DNA of 64,000 nt, from the NCBI GenBank assembly GCA_900491605.1, contig UESW01005045.1, positions 417,300 through 481,299 on the forward strand, read 5' to 3'. Positions 48,915-61,131 of this stretch are shown piece after piece (within the stretch, counting starts at the first letter, position 1; the number at the start of each line of letters is the position of its first letter). A program made the position numbers and the translations under genes. Source of the stretch: Calamus simplicifolius (taxonomy: Eukaryota; Streptophyta; Magnoliopsida; Arecales; Arecaceae). The notes under the pieces were generated by a model, which made no database searches, was not told where the DNA came from, and worked only from the letters and a program-made list of their open reading frames with translations.

Positions 48915-51376
48915 GGATCGATGTATCCCCTAAAACTAATACAAATTATCATTTACGTGTCACAACAAAGAAATGATAATTAAGAGATGGTCATAAATTA
49001 TAAATTTGTCGCATTGGATGGTTGGTGAGAAGGGTTTCTATAAATTTCTTTAGTTTTTAGCAGGGAAGAGCCTGGATTCCGTCACCATTTGGGGAGCTGA
49101 CCCAATGTCATTAATTGGACTTGACGTATCACAGCGTATTTTAGCTGAGGGGATCATGATTGGTGGAATGGTTCAGAGAAAGCTTCCTTCTAGATTATTC
49201 TATAACATTGCCAGATTGTATGCGGTAGCAATGCTTATTTGATTATTTTGGATGATTGCTTGGTTTTAATTGGCTTCGTTCTAAAATAGAAGGGATTATA
49301 AGGATCCAACACGCCTATAGATATGTGCTTACTAAAAAATTAATATTAATGATTATTGACATATTTGACATCTTATTTACTTGTTATTTTTTCTTCTAAA
49401 AATAAAATTATAAAATTCAATGTATGAAAAAATATATTTGATAATGTTATTTTATTTTTAATTATTAAAATTGTTCTAAGATTTCCTTCTTAAATGGATA
49501 AATTTGGAAGTTGGCTACCTTTTTCATTGACGAGCTTATCCATAGTTGCATGCAAAGAAATCATATAAAAAAATCAAATTCTCACAGGCATCGATGATGA
49601 AAGGCTTTATTTTATTTTCTAAAATATTCTATCTTCTCCCATGATTCTTACTTACTTTCTTTATATGCAATAAACTTAAACTATGCACTGCATTGTAATC
49701 TTCATCTAATTTTTGGTCAAAAAAAAAAAGTATGTGCTAATAAATCTAGCAAATATTTTTCTTTCTTTACCTTTTTCATTAAGATTTTGTATCATTAATT
49801 TTTTTTTTTCTCTTAATTTTTTTTTCTCCTTTAGCTTTTAGCCGCATTCAATGAAAAACATAGTTAAAGAAAATAATCTTTATCCTCCATCTGGCCTCTC
49901 ATCACCTTTTTACCTATATCTTTAGCTAAGAAGCACATAGCGAAATCTTTGCCCATCCTCTAATACCACTCCTCTTAGCAACTTATTCGGTACGAAGCAT
50001 AAAAAATTATAAAAAAGATAAAAAGATCTTATACCTACAAATGTCATCATGCAAAAAAAAAAAAAAAAAAAAGTAATACATAAGAGCTACTTTCCGATGC
50101 ATAAAAAATATTGCTATCATTATTGTTACCATTGTCACCCTCATTTTTAACATCATGGTCACAATACCTCTTACTATCATGTTTATTTCTATCACATTAC
50201 CAATGCCTCCATCATAACCACCATTATCATGCCATTGTTACCTTTACAATATCTACATTGTCATTATCATTACCTTTATCATAATTTAGATGCCCTCCTC
50301 AACACCTTTGTCGTATTTTAGATACCCTCCTTAATATCGTCGTATGTTGCTATCATTGCTATTATTATTTTATCACCTCCATGATACAATCATCATACAT
50401 GTTATCAATGTATTGCTATTTTTACTATATTTGCTACAATTACTACGGTCGCCAGTACCATTAGCATGTTTGCTCTTAAAAAATAAATTACTATAAAAAA
50501 ATTATTTATTTTATTTAAATTTAAAAAATAAAAATAAATTTTTACTAATTATAAAAATAAAAAAATAAAGTAATACTAAATAACATCTAAGAATAATATT
50601 ATCTTCAACCTTTCTTTCTTCTAAGATGGGTCTTTGCTCCTTATCATCGTTTAACAATAAGATAAGGTCTGAAGTTTATTTTGGTTTCATGGATGGCTTG
50701 AAGTAACATTAGGATGCTTGTTTAGGCCAATGTTCATTACACACAATAACAAATATGGATTGGCTTAGTAATTATCATCACACTCGATTCTTTTAAAGTT
50801 CAGATTTGAACCATTATAAAGTTATTAGCTGAATAAAAACATAATAACAAAAGCCTAAAGTAAAACGTTAGAACTATAATTATTGTGGCACATATGAATG
50901 TCATGCATGAGTAACAAGTGAAGCTAAGTGAGTGCTCCAAGAGTGATAGAATTGCAAGCATGAGCACGGCTCAAGTGTAAGCATCGTAGCTATACAAATT
51001 TATTTCAAAAATAATTCAAAGAAAATATAATACTTTATATTTTTAGATCTATTATATATATAACATCAATTTCTATGATACGTCTCACTCGACCACACAT
51101 TTCGCTCAACCTCATCCAACTTTTTCATATTTTTCTTTTCTTAAGCACAACTTTCAACCACAAAATCAAAAATTGAAATTCTTTTTAATAGTTATTTTAA
51201 TTTTTGTAAACTTTATTTGTTATTAAAGATAAAATTATAGCTACAGTACATGTGGCATATTTTAATTTTCAAATAACTCATATATCAAGGACCAACCACA
51301 GGAGTTTCTAAACTGAAAAGAGAAAAGAGTTCAATTACAGAACTTGAGCAACATTTCAAAGCTTCTAATCTTACAT
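48915..51376. other. AT-rich spacer with cryptic simple repeats
   Basis: No gene is supported. About 50080-50470 is cryptically repetitive (ATC, ATT, ACC and CAT triplets), which explains the low-information frames there. An A run lies at about 50052-50072. Confidence 0.6.
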
Positions 51377-51726
51377 TTAGATAGTGTTTGAAATAGGGGA
51401 AAGAGGAGATATTCAGGGGATATCCTCTTTTATTCCCAAAAGTCATAACTATAAGGGATAGCTGGGAATAAAGTTAACCAAAGGGATAATACATGGTTAA
51501 CCATGTTTAATCATGGGATATTCCCTCAATTATTTCCTAGAAAATGCAGGAATAGCTAGTTATCCCTCCAAATAAAGAGTAAAAAAAAAGTTATCCTATG
51601 AATTACCTTTCTGCATTTGATATGATCAATGAGATAGCCAAGGGATATTCCTAGGGATAGCCAAGGAACAAACTATATCCCGTACACTTATCTATGGATA
51701 ATATTTTTCTATCAAACACTACCTTA
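51377..51726. mobile_element. Tourist-like (PIF/Harbinger) MITE, copy 1
   Basis: Element 51380-51723 is flanked by TTA on both sides. Its ends are GATAGTGTTTGAAATAGGGG and the complement of TCTATCAAACACTACC. TTA duplications and inverted repeats starting with G-G/A are typical of Tourist-like MITEs. No coding capacity. Confidence 0.78.
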
Positions 51727-51760
51727 TGTTTGTCATAGTCTTTTTTAACATCAAACACTC

Positions 51761-52054
51761 TTAGGTAGTGTTTGATATGGGGGATAAGGAAGGATATCCC
51801 TGGATATCCCTCCTTATTCCCAAATGCTATAGCTAGAAGGGATAGGTCTGAAAATATTTAACTAGAGGGGATAACCCATGGTTAACCATGTCCCTTGAAC
51901 TTATTCCCTAGGGAACCGAGGAATAACTAATGTTATCCCTTGATGGCAAACTTGTAATTTTAAAAAAATGCTTATTCCCTCAGCTATCCCCTGGATAAAT
52001 GCTATCCCGTACATTTATCCAGGGATAGCTTTTGGGCTATCAAACACTACCTTA
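51761..52054. mobile_element. Tourist-like (PIF/Harbinger) MITE, copy 2
   Basis: Element 51764-52051 (288 bp) with TTA at both sides and ends GGTAGTGTTTGATA and TATCAAACACTACC, which are perfect inverse complements. It shares the family's AGGGGATA, GGTTAACCATG and GGGATAGC words with copy 1, only about 40 bp away. Confidence 0.82.
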
Positions 52055-53457
52055 AAAACAAAATAATATAGCCTTATCTCACCCAAGGTTGGCCTATTTT
52101 ATGCTTTAAAATAAAATTTAAATATAAATAGAAACATAAAAAATCCCTAATTTCTCATGAGAGTTCATTTCTCTCCCTTAAAAGAGAGATAAATAAGATA
52201 ACCTCTAAACATATTACAATATGTATGCTATTAAATTTGAAACGGTATCCTATAAAATCACAATAGAGACCAGACTTAATAATGAAAACCAAAATAAATG
52301 AATAATTTTTTTTATGTTTAGTTATACCATAACCTAATATAGTAGCACCGTTTGTTCTAACAAGTTAGAAGAACCGTTTTTTTCATTGCTGTTCTCCTTC
52401 TGTATCAAATTCTCGGTTGTATGTGTAACTATTGAACCACTTCAAGGCGATAAGTTTAAGCCCTATAAATATGGCACCAATTTTGAACCCAGATGTGCTT
52501 ACTTCAAAATAAAGATTAAAACAAGAAAGAAATAATAAAAAAAAATTTGCATTGAATGTGGCTATTGATTGCACAACCATACAGGTGCATTTGCCATGGC
52601 TCAATGGACTATAGTTCATTGACTGCACGAAAAAATTTTTATACACAGAGCATACCAATTGGCCGATGAATTTGGCATGGGATTCTTTGTCCTATCTTAT
52701 TACAGTAAATTTTATATTCAAATATTTCGGACTTGATTCGCGCTAAAATGATATGATCGTTTTGTAAAAAAAAAAAAAAAAAAAATAGAATGTATCCGAT
52801 GCTCCCTCGGTGAATGGTGCGATGATTTTTCTTTTAAATAATTCTGACGATGGTCATTCATCCGTCAACATGGAACCTTTTTAACTGGCTGTCAACATAA
52901 CGAAGCAGTGGCCCATGAGATTCTTCCCCAGTGAAGAACCTCCGGTGTGGTTTGCTGATGTCCGATGGTGCTGTTACTTGCTCCAATGGAGAACTTGTGT
53001 CGCTAAAAAAAAAAAAAAAAGCTTCCGTCCGACCTCAACCCTTGGGCCTGGGCCCCCGCGGCCGTAAAGTACGACGAAAGGTTCAACTGTAGTCGGCAAG
53101 CCTTCGGCTCGTTCTTTCTATCTCGCCTGTTCTCAACCGCTGGTGACGGCAAACCGTCGCTATTAAATATGAAGCTAATTCTGGAGCAAAAGCGTTGGGC
53201 TTTCCAACCCTGCCAGTTGTCTGGGCCGACAGCCTCCGATTGTAACGGGACAGTGACGCATTTGCTTGGCGCCATGCAAACCGCCAGCAATAAGGTAGGT
53301 GTGCGCTCGCATCCCGTAGCTAAATGCACGGCACTTTGACCCATATCTTCACTGTCGACGTGCTGAAAATTGCTACAGGGTACGTCTCTCTCTCTGTATA
53401 TATATATATATTATATAATTTAAGTATCAACTTAATTTTGAATAGTAAATTTATATA
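52055..53457. other. Spacer with a GC-richer block
   Basis: Mostly AT-rich. At 53003-53344 the minus strand holds a 113-codon open frame in GC-richer sequence (ends after a poly-Phe run from an A tract). I recognise no domain in it. An A run at 52764-52784 and another near 53007-53021 stand out. No firm gene. Confidence 0.5.
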
Positions 53458-53557
53458 GCCGACTTCATATAATTTAAAACAAAACTTCACTGAATTGTGT
53501 ACAAAGAAGCCGACTTCATAATTTAAAACAAAACTTCACTGAATTGTGTACAAAGAA
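53458..53557. repeat. ~50-bp tandem duplication next to copia LTR
   Basis: Unit 53458-53508 (GCCGACTTCATATAATTT...CAAAGAA) is repeated at 53509-53557 with a two-base deletion. Confidence 0.92.
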
Positions 53558-53579
53558 AGTAAATTTATATTTAACTCTA

Positions 53580-55751
53580 TGATGGAAATTTTGGGATGTT
53601 TGAAGGCATGCTTTTTCATAAATTTTAATCATTTTGGAAAACAAACATCGCCAAAAGCCCTAATTTCTAAGATTATCTTTATGCAGTTCAAAAGTAAATC
53701 AATTAAAATCTAAAATAAAAGGAGTAAGAAAAATACCTGATTGCTAAATCCTAATAATCCCCAAGATGCACATAAGTGTATGCCCTCCAAAGTGATCCAC
53801 ACGAGAATCAATTCGAAGAAGCACTCCTATTTGCTTGCTAGAACCTTTATGGCAGCCTTTTTATCAGATGTAGCCTTTTAATGCCTCTTTGGACTTTCTT
53901 CTCTTCAAAAGCTTTCTAAAAGCTTTCCAACAAGCCTCTACACACTCTAATAGCCTTTCTCTATCTCAACTTAGGGCCTTGTCTTAATATGATAGTGACA
54001 TTAAGACAAGGGAAGAAGAACAGGGGAGAAGGAGGGTTTACGGACTCTCTATTTTTTTTTTTTTTTTTTTGTTCACAGAATCCCATCTGCTGCCCCCTTT
54101 AAATAGAAACGAAGGGGCAGCAATGAGGATCCAAGGGGCATGAAGAAAGGGTGGAGACGTTTTACGTGAGGAGCGCTTCTATCCGCTCCGAGGGGGCGCA
54201 AGGGTCCGAGGGGACTTCGGTTCAAACCCCACTAAGTACATATTAAATATTTAAATTATTAAATTATTTTATTAATAAATTTAAATGATATTTAATAAAT
54301 TAAACTCATTTAAATTTGAAATAAAATGGTTCAAAAAAGGACTAAGGCCCCGGGTCAACCCAGACTAACCAAGTCAACCCAAACTAACCAAATCACGCTG
54401 AAATTCAATCCAATTCGAATTTGATCATCATAAAAAATCTAGAAAAATCCCATAAATTTAGATTAAACTCTAGATAGGCTGCCCAACACATGGCTAATGT
54501 TAATTTAAATCCAACTTAAATTTATTAGCCTAATCAGCAAGCAAATGGACCTAAACAGATTAAGTCAGGAGCTCGGGTTAGCCCATATATGCTAGTATGT
54601 GATCTTGGCCAACAATTAGGATCCAAAAATCCTAATAAAAATATTTTCAACTTCTTCAATTAATTCTCTATTGTGTGTGACCCTCTGGGTTCCTCATCTA
54701 GCCAGCAGTAAGTTTTTGATTTAGCCCGATTATGTATCCGACTATCTGAACAGGTCAAATCGGGCTAACTTAAACTGTCAATCTGGACCAACCTTCAAAT
54801 TGACTTATGAAATCAATCTAATTGATTTATAAAAACCTACAAGACAAGATTGACATCTAGCAATGTGTCATGCCTAAAGATGAGGAATTTGATAGAAATT
54901 ACCAAAATACCCTTTAGTGGCAAGTTACCATGCAATTCAATCCTTCGATATTTCTTTATCCCGATTAAGTGATGGGCATGGATAAATGTCAAACCCTCAT
55001 ACTTAATCCATTTGAATCTCTAATCATTAATGAAGACTCAACCGATGATAAATAAGAAAACTTTTCTAATTTATCATACTTTGATCAAAGATTTTCTGAG
55101 TCAACATTTGATGAGATTACTTGGGATAAATACTCCTCTTACTAGGAGTCATCGATTCCTTGTTGACCTACTCATTACCTTCATACACAATCCTTCATAT
55201 CTAGCATCACCCGTACATAACCTTTTGTTATGAATGAATATGAACCAAAATATGGATTCATGTGCATAAGATACTATGGTGGTCTCAGGTCTAAGGATTA
55301 CTTGCACAACTCCCACTTAGAGAACAATCTATTATGACAAGTAAGTAAAACTTTCATTTGATGTTCTCCTATCGATCAATTCAGTGAACTCATAACCTAA
55401 TGAGCACCCACATCTTTATATTAGTGTCCCTACACAAGTGGTCGTGAGACCAACCACCCTCACAATCGAGCATACATAAGATGTGCTAGTTTATCCAGAT
55501 TCATCGATCCCAAATCGATGATCCTATGACTAGAATATTCTAGATTAGGATTTATAGGTTTTAGGTCTCACTGTTATCTTTGTAACCCTAAAAACATTGC
55601 CCTATTCTATGGGGTTCATCATAAAAAATATAAGACACAGCATATGATGAAATATAAAATTGCCTCTAACATCATTCTTGAGTTGAGAGAAATTATAAAT
55701 TTTGCCACTGATACAATAACTGTGATTGGCTTTCAGGGCATAATTCTTTCA
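53580..55751 (-). repeat. 3' LTR of copia element (element orientation)
   Basis: On the plus strand it starts TGATGGAAATTTTGGG and ends AATTCTTTCA, giving TG...CA ends in both readings. It is ~2.17 kb, long for copia. It matches 61146-64000 apart from small indels and the 756-bp insertion. A minus-strand TATTTAAAGG at about 54096-54106 is a candidate promoter TATA box. Confidence 0.92.
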
Positions 55752-55765
55752 ATCTCCCACTTGCA
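55752..55765 (-). promoter_or_regulatory. Polypurine tract of copia element
   Basis: The minus strand reads CAAGTGGGAGAT directly before the LTR start TGAAAGAATT. Confidence 0.7.
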
Positions 55766-55822
55766 CTAAAGCCAATCGCCCTTGTATTTAATACCCATAC
55801 AATCAAGATGGCGATCTAACTG

Positions 55823-56516
55823 CTATAGTAGAAGGGCCTTAGTGAATGGGTCTGCTATGTTGTTCTTTGTTTCAACTCGTTCTATCACCACATCATGTCT
55901 TTCAATGATGTCTCGAACGAGGTGGAAGCATCTCAGGATGTGCTTGGATTTATGGTGAGACCTTGGTTCCTTTGCTTGTGCCACAGCTCCAGTGTTATCG
56001 CAATATAATGGCACTGGCTGTTGTATAGTAGGAACTACGTCTAATTCGGTGATGAACTTCTTCATCCAGACAGCTTCCTTAGCGGCTTCACTTGCAGCTA
56101 TGTACTCTGCCTCAGTGACTGAATCAGTTACAGTTGGCTGCTTGGTACTTTTCCAACCCACTGCTCCTCCATTCAGAGTGTAGACATACCCTGATATAGA
56201 CTTACTGTCATCTGGATCAGATTGAAAACTAGAATCTGTGTAGCCTTCTAGATCCTCCATATATGAGAAAAACATCTTTAGTCCTTCTCAGGTACTTAAG
56301 AATATTTTTTACTGCTTTCCAATGATCCTCCCCTGGATCAGCCTGAAATCTTCTTACTATGCCCAAAGCATAAGCAACATCAGGTCTGGTACATAACATT
56401 GCATACATAATTGATCCTACTACCGAAGCATAAGGAATCTTATTCATCCTATCTCTTTCTTCTGGAGTCTTATGAGACATCCTTTTAGATAGGTGTATGC
56501 CCTGACTCATGGGCAA
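55823..56516 (-). pseudogene. Copia RNase H and end of reverse transcriptase, frameshifted
   Basis: Two overlapping frames cover this part. IPYASVVGSIMYAMLCTRPD belongs to the end of the RT. GYTDSSFQSDPDDSKSISGY, TEAEYIAASEAAKEAVWMKK and LYCDNTGAVAQAKEP are the copia RNase H. It removes RNA from the RNA-DNA hybrid during cDNA synthesis. The frame shifts near 56230-56275. Confidence 0.92.
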
Positions 56517-57330
56517 ATAACCTTTCTTACTCCCTCCATATTGAATCTCTTCAATATTAAGTCTATGTACCTGGATTGGGATAACCCTAGCATCCTCTTA
56601 GATCTATCTCTATAGATCTTTATTCCTAAAATATAGGATGCTTCTCCCAAATCCTTTATGGAAAAATTGTTTTGACAACCAAGTCTTGACTGATTGCATC
56701 ATTGGAATATCATTTTCAATGATAAGTATGTCATCCACATACAAGACCAAGAAGACAATGGCACTCCCACTTATTTTCTTATATACACACGGTTCATCCG
56801 TATTCTTGATGAAATCAAATTCCTTAATAGTTTCATCAAAACGAATGTTCCAACTCCTCGATGCTTGCTTTAATCCATAAATAGATTTTCTAAGTTTGCA
56901 TACTTGGTTTGGTCTCCCACTTAAGACAAACCCTCTGGCTGTGACATATAGACTTCTTCCTCAAGATTTTCATTAAGGAATGCAGTCTTAACATCCATTT
57001 GCCATATTTCATAATCATAGTATGCAGCAATAGCAAGCATAATCCTAATAGACTTGAGCATGACAATGGCGAAAAAGTTTCGTCATAGTCAATACCATGT
57101 CTTTGCTTGAAACCTTTTGCCACTAACCTAGCCTTGTAGGTTTCTATTTGCCCATCTGCTCCAATCTTTCTTTTGAAGATCCATTTGCACCCTATTGGGA
57201 CAATTCCCTCAGGTGGGTCAACCAAGATCCAAACCTGGTTGTCATACATGGAGTCCATCTCGGATTTCATGGCATTAAGCCATTTGTCGGATTCCTTACT
57301 CTCGACTGCTTCCATATAGGTCAGTGGATC
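56517..57330 (-). pseudogene. Copia reverse transcriptase, frameshifted
   Basis: The integrase frame runs into RT as WLNAMKSEMDSMYDNQVWIL, CKWIFKRKIGADGQIETYKA and HGIDYDETFSPL, then shifts near 57050. LYVDDILI (about 56715-56740) is the catalytic box. Further frameshifts separate this from RNase H. Confidence 0.9.
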
Positions 57331-58430
57331 ATCATTTTCAATGACGTTGGCTTCATTATTGTTTTCAATCATAAAACCATATCTAAGAGGTGCTTCCCGC
57401 ACTCTTTCTGACCTACGAAGAGGAGGTGTATGTTGTGGTTGTACCTTATCAATTTGTACTTCTGATTGAGGAACTTGAGTTTGTTTATTTTGAATTTCAC
57501 TTAATTCGATTATTCTGCCATTACTTTCTTCTTGAATAAATTCCTTTTCCAAAAAGACAGCATGCCTACTAACAAATACCTTTTGTTCAGTAGGATGATA
57601 GAAAAGGTATCCAATACCTTTTTGAGAATAACCAATGAACCTACATTTTTCAGCCCTAGCATTTAGCTTATGTACAAATTCCTTTTTAACATAAGCTGGG
57701 CAACCCCAAATTTTAAGATGTTTAAGACTTGGCTTTCTGCCATTCCATAATTCATATGGAGTGCTAGGAACTGATTTTGATGGTACCCTGTTTATTACAT
57801 ATGCAGCAGTTTCTAGGGCATAACCCCAGAAGGATACTGGAAGATCCGTGAAGCACATCATGGACCGTACCATATCAAACAAGGAACGGTTCCTCCTTTC
57901 AGCTACACCATTTAATTGTGGTGTATATGGAGGTGTCCATTCAGAGAGAATACCATTATCCTTAAGATGATTAAGAAACTCGCTGGATAAGTATTCACCT
58001 CCTCGATCAGATCGAAGGATTTTAATACTTTTTCCAGTTTGTTTCTCAACCATATTTTGATACTCTTTAAACTTTTCAAAGGCTTCGGATTTATGTTTCA
58101 TAAGATACACATATCCGAACCTTGATAGATCATCTATAAATGTGATGAAATAAGAGTATCCTCCTATAGCTTGAGTTGACATGGGTCCACATACATCTGA
58201 ATGTATTAACCCTAATAACTCAGTTGCCCTTTCTCCATGTCCAGTAAATGGAGACTTGGTCATTTTTCCCATGAGGCAAGATTCACAAGTTTCTAATGAT
58301 TGAAAATCATAAGGTCCAAAGAAATCTTCTTTGTATAACTTGTTAATCCTTGACTCACTTATATGACCTAATCGGCAATGCCAAAGGAATGTTTCATTGG
58401 TATCATCTCTTTTCTCCTTTTGTTTTCAAC
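57331..58430 (-). pseudogene. Copia integrase with GAG-pre-integrase finger
   Basis: LWHCRLGHISESRINKLYKE (about 58330-58390) provides the two His and ETCESCLMGKM the two Cys of the zinc finger. The core has HSDVCGP (Asp), LRSDRGGEYL (Asp) and GVAERRNRS (Glu), the complete DDE triad. KIWGCPAYVKKE and EKCRFIGYS follow. The frame from 58272 down to 56890 is 460 codons long and apparently intact through the whole integrase core. It is listed as a pseudogene because the polyprotein is broken later, in RT. Confidence 0.93.
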
Positions 58431-58739
58431 AAGCAACACATTATCATTGAGTGATAGAGTTAAAAGACATTCACAAATTTTCCATTCCAAAGAAGTCATT
58501 TGAATAAGATATAGAGCATCCATTGCTCTCAACTTTTATTTCATAACCTTGTTTTAATAACAACGGTGCATAAATAATATTTCTGACTACATTCGAATAA
58601 AATAACAATCTTTTAATTCAAGTATTTTGCATGTAGGCAATAATAATAAGTAGGTTCCAACAGCTTCTGCATGGATGGTCTCTCCACTCGCGCCATAAAG
58701 CTTGAAGTCACTTTCTCCAACCTTCTAATTTTGTGAAGC

Positions 58740-58830
58740 CCTGCAAAAATTTGCATATGTGAGCCCCACATGCGGTATCCAATACCCATGAATCAGAAGT
58801 TGAAGAACTCAATGATAAGTTTGTTTGTAT
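58740..58830 (-). pseudogene. Copia protease fragment
   Basis: SWVLDTACGAHICKFLQGF is the active-site region of copia aspartic protease. The triad reads D-T-A rather than the usual D-S/T-G, which would impair catalysis if real. Confidence 0.75.
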
Positions 58831-58855
58831 CATTAACAAACCTTTTGATGCTTTA

Positions 58856-59657
58856 TCAGTATCCTGTTTCAAACTTGCAGGTACTTCTTACAATTCTTCT
58901 TCCAATGTCCCTTCTTACCGCAGAAGAAACAAGATCCATCATCTGAAGACTTCTTTGCTTCTTCTTCTTCTTGATGCTCCTTTTAGGGTTTAATTTTCTT
59001 TTTAAACCCTTCTTCATCACCTCTTTCTTCTTCCCATCGATTAGAAGAAGATGAGCCTTTTCTCTCTTAAAATGGCTCTCAGCAGTCTTAAGCATGTTAA
59101 GTAGCTCTGGTAATGTAAGATTCAATTTATTCATATGGTAGTTCATGACAAATTGTGAGAAGGAATCTAGGAGTGACTGCAAGATCAGATCTGATTTAGC
59201 TGCTCATCCATGACGAAGCTAATTGACCTAATTGGGTGATTAAGTCAATCATCTTTAGGACATGAACCTGAACATGCGAGCCGTCACTCATATGTGCACG
59301 AAACAACTGCTTAGATATCTCATATCTTGCAGTCCTACTATGCTCTCCATACAACTCTTTTAAGTTGAGAAGTATGGACTGAGGTTCCATCTTTTCATGT
59401 TGCCTCTGGAGCTCATTGCTCATTGAGGCCAACATGATGCACTTGACAGTCATACTGTCATTCTACCACATCCTTAATGTGGCCCTTTCCTCCTCGGAAG
59501 CATCTTCTCCGATCGGATCTGGATCCGAAGAATCAAGAATGTAGGAAATTTTCTTCTGAGCTAATACAATCCTCAGGTTCCTCAACCAATCGACATAATT
59601 TGGTCCGGTTAGTTTATTAGCATCTAAAATGCCCCGCAGTGATAATGATGAAGCCAT
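58856..59657 (-). pseudogene. Copia gag, broken
   Basis: Starts at 59657 with MASSLSLRGILDANKLTGPN and YVDWLRNLRIVLAQKKISYI, the standard N-terminus of plant copia gag. A stop after RATLRMW and a frame change at about 59190 interrupt it. MASMSNELQRQHE-type sequence, LPELLNMLKTAESHFK and a CCHC knuckle (CFFCGKKGHWKKNC, about 58890-58930) follow. Gag packages the element RNA. Confidence 0.92.
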
Positions 59658-59839
59658 TTAATTGTCTACAAACAAACAAGAATAATACATGAGCAGACCA
59701 CTCAAAAATGATAATTACAATTAGACAAGGACTTTGAATCTAATTGTCTCCCACTATTTTCTTCGAATACCATAACCCTCTACTATGTTAAACGAGAAAC
59801 CAATATCCGATTTCTTTAGTGGGGTTGAGATCCCAATTC

Positions 59840-59879
59840 CTTATAAATGCCTTGAGTTTGCTCAACAAACATTTATAAG
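59840..59879. repeat. Leader stem-loop 1
   Basis: Arms CTTATAAATG (59840-59849) and CATTTATAAG (59870-59879) are perfectly complementary. The loop holds the core TTGAG-TTTG-CTCAA, itself a small hairpin. Confidence 0.85.
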
Positions 59880-59929
59880 TTCAAGGGTAGGAAATTCCCT
59901 TTCCAATTTCATCAACATTACACTTGCCT

Positions 59930-59978
59930 CTAAGACACTTATAGCCTTGTGTTTGCACAACAAACAATAATGTCTTAG
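59930..59978. repeat. Leader stem-loop 2
   Basis: Arms CTAAGACA-c-TTAT and ATAA-TGTCTTAG pair over 12 bp with one bulge. The core is TTGTG-TTTG-CACAA: both sides of the small hairpin have changed together relative to the other copies. Confidence 0.8.
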
Positions 59979-60010
59979 TTTAGTCAGACCCTTCATTCTA
60001 TATAGTCATG

Positions 60011-60056
60011 ATTGAATAATGTCACCCTTGAGTTTGCTCAACAAAGTAATATTAAC
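60011..60056. repeat. Leader stem-loop 3 (weak arms)
   Basis: Contains the core at 60026-60044. The flanks (TTGAATAATGTCA and GTAATATTAACAA) pair only partly. Confidence 0.5.
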
Positions 60057-60100
60057 AAGCATACTATAAAGCATAATATGCACCAAGTCAAATTTTTACA

Positions 60101-60154
60101 TCAAACCCTAATAGTAAGCCTTGAGTTTGCTCAACAAGCCTACTATAGTTTTGA
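60101..60154. repeat. Leader stem-loop 4
   Basis: Arms TCAAACCCTAATAGTAAG (60101-60118) and GCCTACTATAGTTTTGA (60138-60154) pair with small bulges around the core at 60119-60137. Confidence 0.75.
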
Positions 60155-61131
60155 TATAATTTTGGCTTTGTATGAAGGAAGGCATTTTTGTAGTGCATTT
60201 ATAACCAATTAGCATTTTCAATTCTAAGGTTTAAATTAATCGAATTGGCCAGGCAAGTGGAAGAGGTGTGGGAGTCCCCCGTTCTTGCCTTAGACACCAA
60301 ATAAATTTGGCCAGGTAAGTAACGGAACTAATTAAAAAACCACATTCTCTTTACCTTCCCAGAACCACTTTTCTTAGACACCAATCGATCAATTAATCCC
60401 TAAAAAGGATTTGCTTCATGATAATATAACACTACAACTAAATATAATTTTTAGGAGGGCTTTTATCGTCTCGAGCACATCCTTATGTTTCTAAGTATCA
60501 CATATCCATTTATGTGCATAGTGTGTCATTAATCTTACAACATAATGACAACTAATACTTCTAAACATATTTTAAATTAATTAGGGTTATAGTGAAACCC
60601 TAATCTTGTGGCATACAATCAATCAGTACATACTTCATCTCATCATATCAACTAATACGCATATTAGCCCTAATATGCATCACAAAAGCATATGATTAAA
60701 AAATAATAATCATCCGTTCTCATTACTTGTTCATGGGATAAGATCACATCGGCACCCCTACATATCATAGGAGATCCCATTGAATGGAAAGAGAGGGCCT
60801 TTTTAAAAAACCTACTTGGCTCTTATGACCAAATGGCTATGGTGACTAACCCAATCCTAAGTAGTTACTAGGACATTGCATTATATAAAGCATAATAGTC
60901 AATTATGTATAACATATATTGCTAATTATGCATCAGAACATAATGATTTACTTATTTTAACAATCATAATAATAACCATTTTATGAATGTAATATAGTCA
61001 TATCATTACATTATGCATATCATGCCAATTTGGTTAAACATAACTTACTATTTTGCTATAAACATATAATGATCTATCAATTTAATCATTCATAATAGAT
61101 TAATTTGATTTCTTCTTGAATGCATGAAGAA

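Larger units (their letters stand above)
59658..61131 (-). promoter_or_regulatory. Copia 5' leader with four palindromic cores
   Basis: This ~1.5-kb untranslated leader lies between primer site and gag start. It contains four copies of CCTTGAGTTTGCTCAACAA or a variant, at 59850, 59945, 60026 and 60119, with arms described separately. At 60246-60400 two partial copies of GGCCAGGYAAG and TTAGACACCAA also occur. No coding sequence is visible. Confidence 0.8.

Noticed and set aside
57148..57411. 87-codon plus-strand frame in the copia element
   Set aside because: Antisense shadow of the integrase-RT junction.
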